A stretch of 7,792 bases of DNA from JdFR-22 sp046537735. GTDB lineage: Archaea; Halobacteriota; Archaeoglobi; Archaeoglobales; Archaeoglobaceae. This document shows positions 1 through 4,961 of this stretch, in pieces (position 1 is the stretch's first letter; every line of letters begins with the position of its first letter). Under the pieces are notes generated by a model. That model saw nothing but the letters and a program-made list of their open reading frames with translations, did not search any database and was not told the DNA's origin. The DNA lies in the NCBI GenBank assembly GCA_046537735.1, contig JBKHKH010000092.1, forward strand, positions 1 through 7,792, given 5' to 3'. The position numbers and the translations under genes were made by a program.

Positions 1-76
1 AGCAAATTTTTTTCTCAGATTCAATGGTTTCAGGAGATGAAATGGTTGAACTTAGGGTTTGCCAGAGAATAACCTA

Positions 77-247
77 TTAAAGTTTGGTGTTTCTGGGTGT
101 GATGGTGTAGTTCCATTTGGGGTGTAGTGTGTGGGTTTTTAGGTTTATTTTTTCCATGTCTTCTTTTGTGAATTCTATTTTCTTATATTCTTTCTCATCG
201 AGTCTAGCAACCACTTTGAGTCCTTTCTTTGTTATATTTTTTAAGTC
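77..247 (-). pseudogene. ISAzo13-type transposase, C-terminal remnant
   Basis: The minus strand is open for 56 codons from just after an in-frame TAG (248-250) to a TAA at 77-79. The peptide contains ITKKGLKVVARLDEKEY, then a short helical stretch and, near the end, HPKWNYTITPR. In ISAzo13-family DDE transposases (DDE_Tnp_ISAZ013) the last ~60 residues follow the same plan: a T-T-K-x-G-L-K-V strand, an A-x-L-D-x-x-x-Y turn and a terminal H-x-x-W-N-Y-T-I-x-P-R motif. The catalytic part, several hundred residues, is missing. Upstream of the TAG a different frame gives YSGFKIAYRT before a stop, so a frameshift there is possible. Codons are very A-rich, unlike the housekeeping genes to the right. 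No intact start exists, so this is a dead fragment. The family name rests on motif memory only. Confidence 0.6.
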
Positions 248-414
248 CTATAAGCAATCTTAAACCCTGAATACATATAACCTAAGGTATCAACCATAAA
301 GTTAACTGTGTGCCGTTATGTGCCTTCTTGTGTTAAGTTGAGTAGTAGGCTTATTATTGGTCATGACCGGTTTTACCCTCGTAAATGGTCATCTGTGAGG
401 GTTTTTAATTATAA

Positions 415-549
415 GAGGATTTTAAGAGGTGGGCAGAGAATGAGGGGCATGATATTGATTTCTTTATGGATATTGCTGTATCGGGGCAGGATAAGGACAG
501 AAAAGAGTATCAAAGGTTGAAGGAGCCTTTAACGTATTCTCGAGTTTAG
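415..549 (+). pseudogene. Serine recombinase/resolvase-like N-terminal fragment
   Basis: A 44-codon stop-free stretch (TAA just before at 412-414, TAG at 547-549) encodes FKRWAENEGHDIDFFMDIAV followed by SGQDKDRKEYQRLKE. Serine recombinase catalytic domains have this order in their first ~65 residues: a helix with W/YA-x-x-N/EG, a D-x-x-x-SG strand-loop, and a D-R-x-x-x-x-x-L helix. The expected beginning with the catalytic serine (R-V-S-T) is not in this frame. In the neighbouring frame upstream, VRVFNYKRI may be a decayed version of it, which would need a frameshift near 415-430. The rest of the enzyme is absent. The fragment ends 43 bases from the 3' end of the tRNA-Glu gene, a typical place for integrated elements. 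Short and broken, so the family call is tentative. Confidence 0.4.
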
Positions 550-591
550 AACTGGGTAGAAAGCTGTGGGGGGATAGGTAGGTTTGGTTAG

Positions 592-666
592 TGCTCCGGC
601 CGGGATTTGAACCCGGGTCGTGGGATCGAGAGTCCCACATGATTGGCCTGGCTACACCACCGGAGC
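592..666 (-). tRNA. tRNA-Glu (anticodon CTC)
   Basis: On the minus strand the sequence folds as a full cloverleaf of 75 bases including the discriminator A. The acceptor stem is GCTCCGG/CCGGAGC (7 bp). The anticodon stem is TGGGA/TCCCA around the loop CTCTCGA, giving anticodon CTC. The T-arm stem is CCGGG/CCCGG around TTCAAAT. The D-arm region GTGTAGCCAGGCCAATCAT is that of archaeal tRNA-Glu. There is no intron, and CCA is not encoded (the sequence after the discriminator is CTAACC). It reads GAG codons; a second tRNA-Glu for GAA would be expected elsewhere. The T-loop has TTCAAAT where TTCGAAT is more common. Confidence 0.95.
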
Positions 667-678
667 CTGCGTGATTAG

Positions 679-756
679 TATGCATGTTTTCCTGCCGATG
701 TTTATGAATATTTTGGTGCTGAGATTGCTGAGGAGGGGTTGGATATCATGGGATAA
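679..756 (+). pseudogene. Orphan coding-like fragment, unknown protein
   Basis: Between an in-frame TAG (676-678) and a TAA (754-756) lies a 25-codon stretch containing FPADVYEYFGAEIAEEGLDI. Its balanced acidic and hydrophobic composition looks like the C-terminal tail of a real protein rather than random AT-rich sequence. It has no start codon upstream in frame and begins almost at the 5' edge of tRNA-Glu, so at most it is the leftover end of a gene cut off at this locus. I do not recognise the family. Its length makes chance a serious alternative. Confidence 0.25.
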
Positions 757-797
757 AAAGAGCTAGATGAAACCAATTAAGATTGTAAAAAAATTTG

Positions 798-881
798 GTC
801 GGGGTAGTTAATTGGGGGTGGGTTAATGATTGGGAGGTTAGGAGGTTGAGGGGGTTGGTTTTAAAACAACACTACCCCGAC
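798..881. repeat. 84-bp inverted-repeat element (MITE-like or hairpin)
   Basis: Perfect 11-bp inverted repeats, GTCGGGGTAGT at 798-808 and ACTACCCCGAC at 871-881, enclose a 62-base interior that is almost only G and T on the plus strand. GC-rich ends in an AT-rich noncoding region are unlike the surroundings and resemble a miniature transposable element or the stem of a stable RNA. No obvious target-site duplication flanks it. The element lies beyond the 3' end of argC in the decayed tRNA region. Confidence 0.45.
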
Positions 882-895
882 AATAGTATATTGTC
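879..895. repeat. Short perfect hairpin with GTA loop
   Basis: GACAATA-GTA-TATTGTC is a perfect 7-bp inverted repeat with a 3-base loop, overlapping the right end of the 84-bp element by three bases and followed by TTT on the plus strand. It lies 86 bases beyond the argC stop codon and could take part in ending argC transcription, although no T tract follows on the minus strand. Confidence 0.35.
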
Positions 896-980
896 TTTAA
901 ACTAAATAAATCTTTCGCTAAATACTAATTATTAATAAGTTTTATTGGTAGTAGTCCTATAATCTATTTGAATTTATCGG

Positions 981-1970
981 TTAGGGAAACATTGGGGGGT
1001 GGTCCAACCCCGTTTTCTCGTCCAGCCCGAACATCAGGTTCATGTTCTGGATTGCCTGTCCGCTGGCTCCTTTGACCAGGTTGTCTATAGCAGAGGTGAT
1101 CACAACTCTACCCTCTTCTGGATAGATGGCGATATCGCAGAAGTTGCTTCCTCTTACCCAGTTCAACCTCACCTGATCCTGAAGCCTCACAAAGTAACAA
1201 TCACTGTAGAACTTCTGGTAGACCTCTATCACGTCCACGGTCTCTCTTACGAATATGTGAGCGGTAGTGAGTATCCCTCTGGCTCCGGGGAACACCTGAG
1301 GCGTAAATGATATGCTTACACCTTTCTGCAGGTTCTCCAGCTCCTGGACCATTTCGTAGTAGTGTCTATGGCCGGTGACCTTATAGGGGATAACCGCTTC
1401 CTGGAGGTTGGGATAGTGGGACAGCTCCTTGGGACTCGCTCCAGCACCACTGATTCCGCTTTTGGAGTCAAAGACCACTCTGTCAACAACCCCTTCAGCT
1501 GTCAGGGGAGCAGCAGCCAGTATTGCACCCGTGGGGTAGCAACCCGGGTTGGCGACCAGTTCAGCATTCTTAACGTCCTCTTTATAGAGCTCGGTCAATC
1601 CATAAACTGCTTCCATAAAGGCAGTATGCTCCCCGTAAACCCTCTCGTAGACTTCTTTGTCCAGTCTGTAGTCAGCGGAAATATCTACTACCTTTATACC
1701 AGCTTCCAGCAGTGAAGGAACGTATTTCATGGCGTCTCCGTGTGGAACGGCTGTAAAGGCGACATCACAGCCTTCAAGATTCTTCATTTCCGGAGCTGTA
1801 AATTCGATATCATAAAATCCCTTCAAGAAGGGGTGAGCATCTACAACAGACTTCCCTTCCCATTTTCTGGAAGTAGCGGCAACTACCTCGACTTCAGGAT
1901 GATCGTATAGTATCCTCAAGAGTTCAGATCCGGTGTACCCACTAGCACCTATGATTCCTGCCTTTATCAT
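981..1970 (-). CDS. argC: N-acetyl-gamma-glutamyl-phosphate reductase (ArgC / LysY family)
   Basis: This enzyme makes the semialdehyde by NADPH-dependent reduction of an acyl phosphate, the third step of arginine synthesis from glutamate. In archaea that use the LysW carrier, the same family serves lysine and/or ornithine synthesis. The 329 residues match full family length. The N-terminal Rossmann motif GASGYTG is at 8-14, the catalytic cysteine is C144 in NPGCYPTG (141-148), the conserved KSGISGAGA loop is at 170-178, the active-site histidine region GHRHYYE is at 200-206, and the C-terminal DNLVKGASGQAIQNMN is at 296-311. The ATG at 1970 gives the GIIGASGYTG start expected of the family. 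No Shine-Dalgarno site is visible, but a TATA-like TTTTTTAAT is centred 28 bases upstream, consistent with a leaderless transcript. The gene diverges from ribK. No argB, argJ or lysW gene is in the window, so arginine and lysine roles cannot be separated here. Confidence 0.95.
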   Translation of the reverse strand: MIKAGIIGASGYTGSELLRILYDHPEVEVVAATSRKWEGKSVVDAHPFLKGFYDIEFTAPEMKNLEGCDVAFTAVPHGDAMKYVPSLLEAGIKVVDISADYRLDKEVYERVYGEHTAFMEAVYGLTELYKEDVKNAELVANPGCYPTGAILAAAPLTAEGVVDRVVFDSKSGISGAGASPKELSHYPNLQEAVIPYKVTGHRHYYEMVQELENLQKGVSISFTPQVFPGARGILTTAHIFVRETVDVIEVYQKFYSDCYFVRLQDQVRLNWVRGSNFCDIAIYPEEGRVVITSAIDNLVKGASGQAIQNMNLMFGLDEKTGLDHPPMFP

Positions 1971-1993
1971 AAACTTGTGTCAAATCAATTGAG

Positions 1994-2003
1994 ATTAAAA
2001 AAG
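1994..2003 (-). promoter_or_regulatory. Probable TATA box of argC
   Basis: On the minus strand this reads CTTTTTTAAT, centred about 28 bases before the argC ATG, the spacing expected for a leaderless archaeal transcript. The stronger TATATAAA at 2022-2029 could also serve argC with a leader of about 30 bases. Confidence 0.4.
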
Positions 2004-2021
2004 TTAACCTGTTTCAAAATA

Positions 2022-2029
2022 TTTATATA
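2022..2029 (+). promoter_or_regulatory. TATA box of ribK-ribB (possibly bidirectional)
   Basis: TTTATATA matches the archaeal TATA consensus closely and predicts a transcription start near 2050, leaving a leader of about 25 bases before the ribK ATG. The box is nearly symmetric (TATATAAA on the other strand), so it may also direct argC transcription. Confidence 0.65.
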
Positions 2030-2034
2030 GCGCA

Positions 2035-2050
2035 TTGAGATGCTTCTCAA
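2035..2050. promoter_or_regulatory. Candidate RbkR operator (16-bp palindrome)
   Basis: TTGAGA-TGCT-TCTCAA is a perfect inverted repeat with 6-bp arms. It begins six bases after the TATA box and ends at the predicted transcription start of ribK-ribB, a position where a bound protein would block the promoter. Further TGAGAT half-sites occur at 1990-1995 on the argC side and at 2054-2059 in the leader. The downstream gene encodes a winged-helix/riboflavin kinase fusion of the RbkR type, so autoregulation is a natural inference. The binding site itself is not proven. Confidence 0.45.
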
Positions 2051-2073
2051 AAATGAGATAGTCCAGTGATCAT

Positions 2074-2721
2074 ATGACAGAGATATTAAAGCAATTGGCC
2101 CTTATGGGTGCCACCAAGAACTTCGTTAAGATCAGCTCCAAAGAGCTAGCTGATAGGATAGACCAGAGCCTGCAGACTGCAGCAAGGAAGATCAAAGAAC
2201 TGGAAGAAAAGGAGTTAATCGAAAGAGTTCTGGATAAAGACGGTCAATTCATTGTCATCAATGAAAGTGGCAAGAAACGTCTCTATCGTGAGTATCTGGA
2301 TTATAAGAAAATCTTTGACAGGGGTGAGAGTATTATAATAACTGGTAAGGCGATGAGCGGAGTGGGTGAAGGTAGATATTACGTTTCACTGGAAGGTTAT
2401 AGAGAGCAGTTTAGCGATAAGCTTAATTTTGATCCTTATCCCGGGACCCTTAATCTCAAAGTCAATAAAGAACAGCTTTACTTCAGAAGAAGGCTGGACG
2501 AAGAAGAAGGAATAAATATAGAAGGGTTCTCAACCGATGACAGGACCTTTGGGGAGGTTAAAGCCTTCCCATGCAGGATAGACAAAATTGAAGGGGCAGT
2601 GGTCCTTCCCCAGAGGACTCACTATCCCTCGGATGTGATGGAAGTGATTGCTCCCGTTCACATAAGGGATGCTCTAGGAATAAAAGATGGGGATTCAGTC
2701 AATGTAGAGGTGACCATATGA
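2074..2721 (+). CDS. ribK: CTP-dependent riboflavin kinase with N-terminal winged-helix domain (RbkR type)
   Basis: This protein phosphorylates riboflavin to FMN using CTP, the archaeal route. Residues 1 to about 85 form a winged-helix DNA-binding domain: the segment around 20-52 has the helix pattern SSKELADRIDQSLQTAARKI followed by a LEEKELIER wing. Residues 88-215 are the kinase domain (RibK, PF01982), with G-K-A-M-S-G-V-G-E-G at 91-100, PYPGTLN at 121-127, and VVLPQRTHYP at 176-185. The length of 215 matches archaeal fusions rather than the single-domain ~135-residue Methanocaldococcus enzyme. Such fusions have been described as RbkR, a combined regulator of riboflavin genes and kinase. 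GTGATC at 2066-2071 pairs with the archaeal 16S 3' end just before the ATG and supports this start. The stop overlaps the ribB start (ATGA), so the two are translationally coupled. Confidence 0.95.
   Translation: MTEILKQLALMGATKNFVKISSKELADRIDQSLQTAARKIKELEEKELIERVLDKDGQFIVINESGKKRLYREYLDYKKIFDRGESIIITGKAMSGVGEGRYYVSLEGYREQFSDKLNFDPYPGTLNLKVNKEQLYFRRRLDEEEGINIEGFSTDDRTFGEVKAFPCRIDKIEGAVVLPQRTHYPSDVMEVIAPVHIRDALGIKDGDSVNVEVTI
2707..2713 (+). promoter_or_regulatory. Ribosome binding site of ribB inside ribK
   Basis: GAGGTGA lies four bases before the ribB ATG, within the last codons of ribK. It is a strong archaeal Shine-Dalgarno match and fixes the ribB start at 2718. Confidence 0.75.
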
Positions 2722-3425
2722 TAGAAGAAGCATTAAGAGCTTTCAGAAGAGGTGATCCAGCCCTCATATACGATTTTGATGATAGAGAAGGTGAAACCGA
2801 TATAGCCATTCCTGCCGTCAGCGTCACACCCAAGGATATAGCCATGATGAGGATGGACGGAGGGGGGTTGATCTGTGTTGCGCTTCACCCTGTCGCCGCT
2901 CAAAGATTAAATCTTCCTTTCATGCACGATGTGTTGAGAGCTGCCAGTGAAAAGATGAACGAGTTGAATTCTGTTCATATGTCCAACGATATTAAATATG
3001 ACGCTCGCTCATCTTTTTCTTTGTGGGTGAACCACAGGGATACCTATACGGGCATAACCGATTTTGACAGGTCTTTGACCATAAAAAGAGTAGGTGAAGT
3101 AGCAGATCAGGTTATGATGGGTCAAGAATTTGACTTTGGTAGTGAATTCCGGAGTCCCGGGCATGTGGCTCTGTTAAGGGCTGCAGAAAGTCTTACTTAC
3201 GATAGAGTGGGACAGACGGAGCTGAGTGTTGCGCTGGCTGAAATGGCGGGTATCAGTCCCGCTGTAGCCATATGTGAGATGTTGGATGTCAATACTGGTA
3301 AAGCTTTACCCAAGGAAAAAGCTATAGAGTATGGAGAAGTTAACGGTATACCATTCGTAGAAGGTAGAGATGTTGTAGATTTCTACAAGGAGTTTAGAGA
3401 AGTTAAGGCCAAACTGTTTATTTGA
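2718..3425 (+). CDS. ribB: 3,4-dihydroxy-2-butanone 4-phosphate synthase
   Basis: RibB converts ribulose 5-phosphate to 3,4-dihydroxy-2-butanone 4-phosphate plus formate, supplying the four-carbon unit of riboflavin; Mg2+ is needed. The 235 residues fit the archaeal single-domain enzyme, with no GTP cyclohydrolase II fusion. The acidic metal and substrate loop is DDREGETD at 21-28, where R23, E24, E26 and D28 correspond to the family D-D-R-E-N-E-G-D. Other family blocks are DGGGLICVAL at 47-56, VNHRDTYTGIT at 104-114, the metal-binding histidine H149 in SPGHV, and GQTELSVALAEMAG at 165-178 followed by ICEML. It is coupled to ribK by a 4-base overlap, so riboflavin synthesis and its conversion to FMN are made together, probably under the ribK promoter. 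Confidence 0.95.
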   Translation: MIEEALRAFRRGDPALIYDFDDREGETDIAIPAVSVTPKDIAMMRMDGGGLICVALHPVAAQRLNLPFMHDVLRAASEKMNELNSVHMSNDIKYDARSSFSLWVNHRDTYTGITDFDRSLTIKRVGEVADQVMMGQEFDFGSEFRSPGHVALLRAAESLTYDRVGQTELSVALAEMAGISPAVAICEMLDVNTGKALPKEKAIEYGEVNGIPFVEGRDVVDFYKEFREVKAKLFI

Positions 3426-3446
3426 TTAGAACAAGAATGACAATAC

Positions 3447-3454
3447 TTATATAT
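3447..3454 (+). promoter_or_regulatory. TATA box of mat
   Basis: TTATATAT lies 34-41 bases before the mat ATG, predicting a start near 3477 and a leader of about 10 bases carrying GGTGGA (3477-3482) as a weak ribosome site. It sits in the 62-base gap after ribB, so mat is probably a separate transcript. Confidence 0.6.
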
Positions 3455-3487
3455 CGCTAAACGGGTTATTCTGGTTGGTGGATTTCA

Positions 3488-4705
3488 ATGGAAGGCATGA
3501 AAACCAAGAAAAATGTGAAGAACATCGTTGTTGAAGAAATTGTTAGCACCCCTGTAGAAGAGCAAAGAATAGAGATTGTGGAAAGGAAAGGAATCGGCCA
3601 TCCGGACAGTCTTGCAGATGGGATGGCAGAAGCAGTAAGTAAGAATTTGTGTAAAGAGTATTTGAAAAAGTTTGATGACGTTTTACACCATAACACGGAT
3701 GAATGTCAAATCGTTGCTGGAAGTTCTGTTTGTGATTACGGGAGTGATAAGATTGACATTCCCATGTACGTTCTACTTGTGGGAAGGGCTACAGATGAAT
3801 TTGATGGGGATAAAGTTTCTGTTGATGAAATAGCAGTTAAGGCCGCCAATGATTACATTAAGAGAAGTATGAATAGTCTAAATCCCGAAACCGACATGAA
3901 CTTTGACATCAAGCTGGGTAAGGGGAGCACATCCTTGACTGATGTTTTTGAGAGAGGCGTGGCATTCGCCAACGACACTTCATTCGGGATCGGATATGCT
4001 CCTTTCTCCGAGACCGAGAGTCTGGTCTATAATATGGAGAAAAGGATTTACAATAATTTCAGGAACGAGAACAAGGCTATAGGCGAAGATGTTAAAGTAA
4101 TGGGATTGAGGGAAGATGACAGGATCGCTCTCACCATTGCATGCGCATTTGTTAGCAAACATGTTCACAATCTTGATGACTACGTCTCAGCCAAAGAAGA
4201 GCTGGTAGAGAAGATAAAGGATGCAGCTAAGGACTACACCGATAAGGATGTAGATGTGTATGTCAACACTGCTGACGACTACGATAGAGGCTCTGTTTAT
4301 CTTACGGTCACGGGAACTTCAGCGGACAGTGGAGATGATGGAAGCGTGGGAAGAGGCAACAGATGCAACGGCATCATCACTCCCAGCAGGCCTATGAGCA
4401 TGGAAGCCACCAGCGGAAAGAACCCCGTCAACCACGTGGGTAAGCTCTACAACCTGATGTCCAACTTGATCGCCCAGGGCTGCTATAAGGAAGTAGAAGG
4501 GATAAAGGAAGTCTACGTAAAGATGATATCCCAGATCGGTAAGCCGGTCAGCGAACCCAGAGTGTGCAGCGTACAGGTCATACCCGAGAAGGGCTACGAC
4601 ATCTCTAAACTGGAAGCAAAGGCCAATGATGTAGCAGAGTACTGGCTGGAGAACGTGCCCAAAGTGACCGACCTGGTCATCAAGGGCGAGCTAGAGACCT
4701 TCTAA
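3488..4705 (+). CDS. mat: S-adenosylmethionine synthetase, archaeal type
   Basis: This enzyme makes S-adenosylmethionine from methionine and ATP. It belongs to the archaeal class (PF01941), which is very divergent from bacterial MetK. The 405 residues are full length. Visible blocks are ERKGIGHPDSLADGMAE at 32-48, HHNTDECQIVAG at 67-78, GKGSTSLTDVF at 144-154, NDTSFGIGYAPFSETE at 162-177, and the long C-terminal nucleotide and phosphate region at 276-322, containing GTSADSGDDGSVGRG and PMSMEATSGKNPVNHVGK. The ATG at 3488 is preferred because of GGTGGA six bases before it; a second in-frame ATG at 3497 is possible. The first two thirds use mostly A/T-ending codons, the last third mostly G/C-ending codons. 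The stop codon lies within the terminator hairpin. Confidence 0.97.
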   Translation: MEGMKTKKNVKNIVVEEIVSTPVEEQRIEIVERKGIGHPDSLADGMAEAVSKNLCKEYLKKFDDVLHHNTDECQIVAGSSVCDYGSDKIDIPMYVLLVGRATDEFDGDKVSVDEIAVKAANDYIKRSMNSLNPETDMNFDIKLGKGSTSLTDVFERGVAFANDTSFGIGYAPFSETESLVYNMEKRIYNNFRNENKAIGEDVKVMGLREDDRIALTIACAFVSKHVHNLDDYVSAKEELVEKIKDAAKDYTDKDVDVYVNTADDYDRGSVYLTVTGTSADSGDDGSVGRGNRCNGIITPSRPMSMEATSGKNPVNHVGKLYNLMSNLIAQGCYKEVEGIKEVYVKMISQIGKPVSEPRVCSVQVIPEKGYDISKLEAKANDVAEYWLENVPKVTDLVIKGELETF

Positions 4706-4729
4706 AGGTCTATACACTTTTTACTTTTT
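4695..4729 (+). terminator. Hairpin and T-tract terminator of mat
   Basis: AGACCTT-CTA-AAGGTCT is a perfect 7-bp hairpin that begins in the last codons of mat and includes part of its stop codon. It is followed by T tracts at 4718-4722 and 4725-4729, with another at 4735-4738. Oligo-T alone ends archaeal transcription, and the hairpin may strengthen it. Confidence 0.6.
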
Positions 4730-4746
4730 AATCATTTTATTTAAAT

Positions 4747-4755
4747 TTTATATAT
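4747..4755 (+). promoter_or_regulatory. Orphan TATA box upstream of hairpin region
   Basis: TTTATATAT is a close archaeal TATA match and predicts transcription from about 4777, far upstream of the nreA start codon. It may drive a long nreA leader or a separate small RNA. Confidence 0.45.
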
Positions 4756-4774
4756 CTCTGTTAGAAACCCAGAT

Positions 4775-4936
4775 CAAGATTCAAAAACATCTTGGTATTT
4801 ATGCTCCTCTGTGAAGGTTTGACGGTCAACAAACAGGGATTAAAGCTCAGATTGGATCCTATTGACATAGTAGTGGTATCACGTAGTGATACCACGCGGC
4901 TCCAGAACGCACTTCTGGAACCAAAACAATTTTTTA
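4775..4936 (+). ncRNA. Candidate structured RNA or nreA leader with tandem hairpins
   Basis: This stretch has no open reading frame but several inverted repeats. CAAGAT/ATCTTG lies at 4775-4794. CTCTGT/ACAGGG encloses a smaller TTGA-CGG-TCAA hairpin near 4806-4840. A perfect 10-bp hairpin, GTGGTATCAC-GTA-GTGATACCAC, is at 4873-4895. A near-perfect second hairpin has core TCCAGAA-CGCAC-TTCTGGA at 4901-4919 and extends to GGC/ACC with one mismatch. A T6 tract at 4930-4935 could terminate the RNA. A TATA box sits about 25 bases before the first stem. I see no C/D boxes or clear H/ACA features and do not recognise a known RNA family. Confidence 0.4.
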
Positions 4937-4961
4937 GCTTTTAATTGATCAGAATTTAGTT

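Noticed and set aside
1..76. C-terminal end of a plus-strand gene entering from the left
   Set aside because: Two forward frames are open from base 1 (stops at 70-72 and 78-80), both short and plausible, so neither can be preferred without the upstream sequence.
308..520. 70-codon plus-strand open frame
   Set aside because: Its composition is not protein-like overall. Only the neighbouring frame from 415 onwards shows a family pattern, so I treat the region as a decayed recombinase, not an intact small gene.
464..685. 73-codon minus-strand open frame across the tRNA gene
   Set aside because: Most of it translates the tRNA-Glu sequence; it is not a protein gene.
999..1715. Plus-strand open frames of 103 and 117 codons opposite argC
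   Set aside because: They mirror the well-conserved argC reading frame and show no start signals or recognisable protein features.
4775..4936. Known SAM riboswitch downstream of mat
   Set aside because: The hairpins do not match the SAM riboswitch layouts I know, the region is downstream rather than upstream of mat, and such riboswitches are essentially bacterial.
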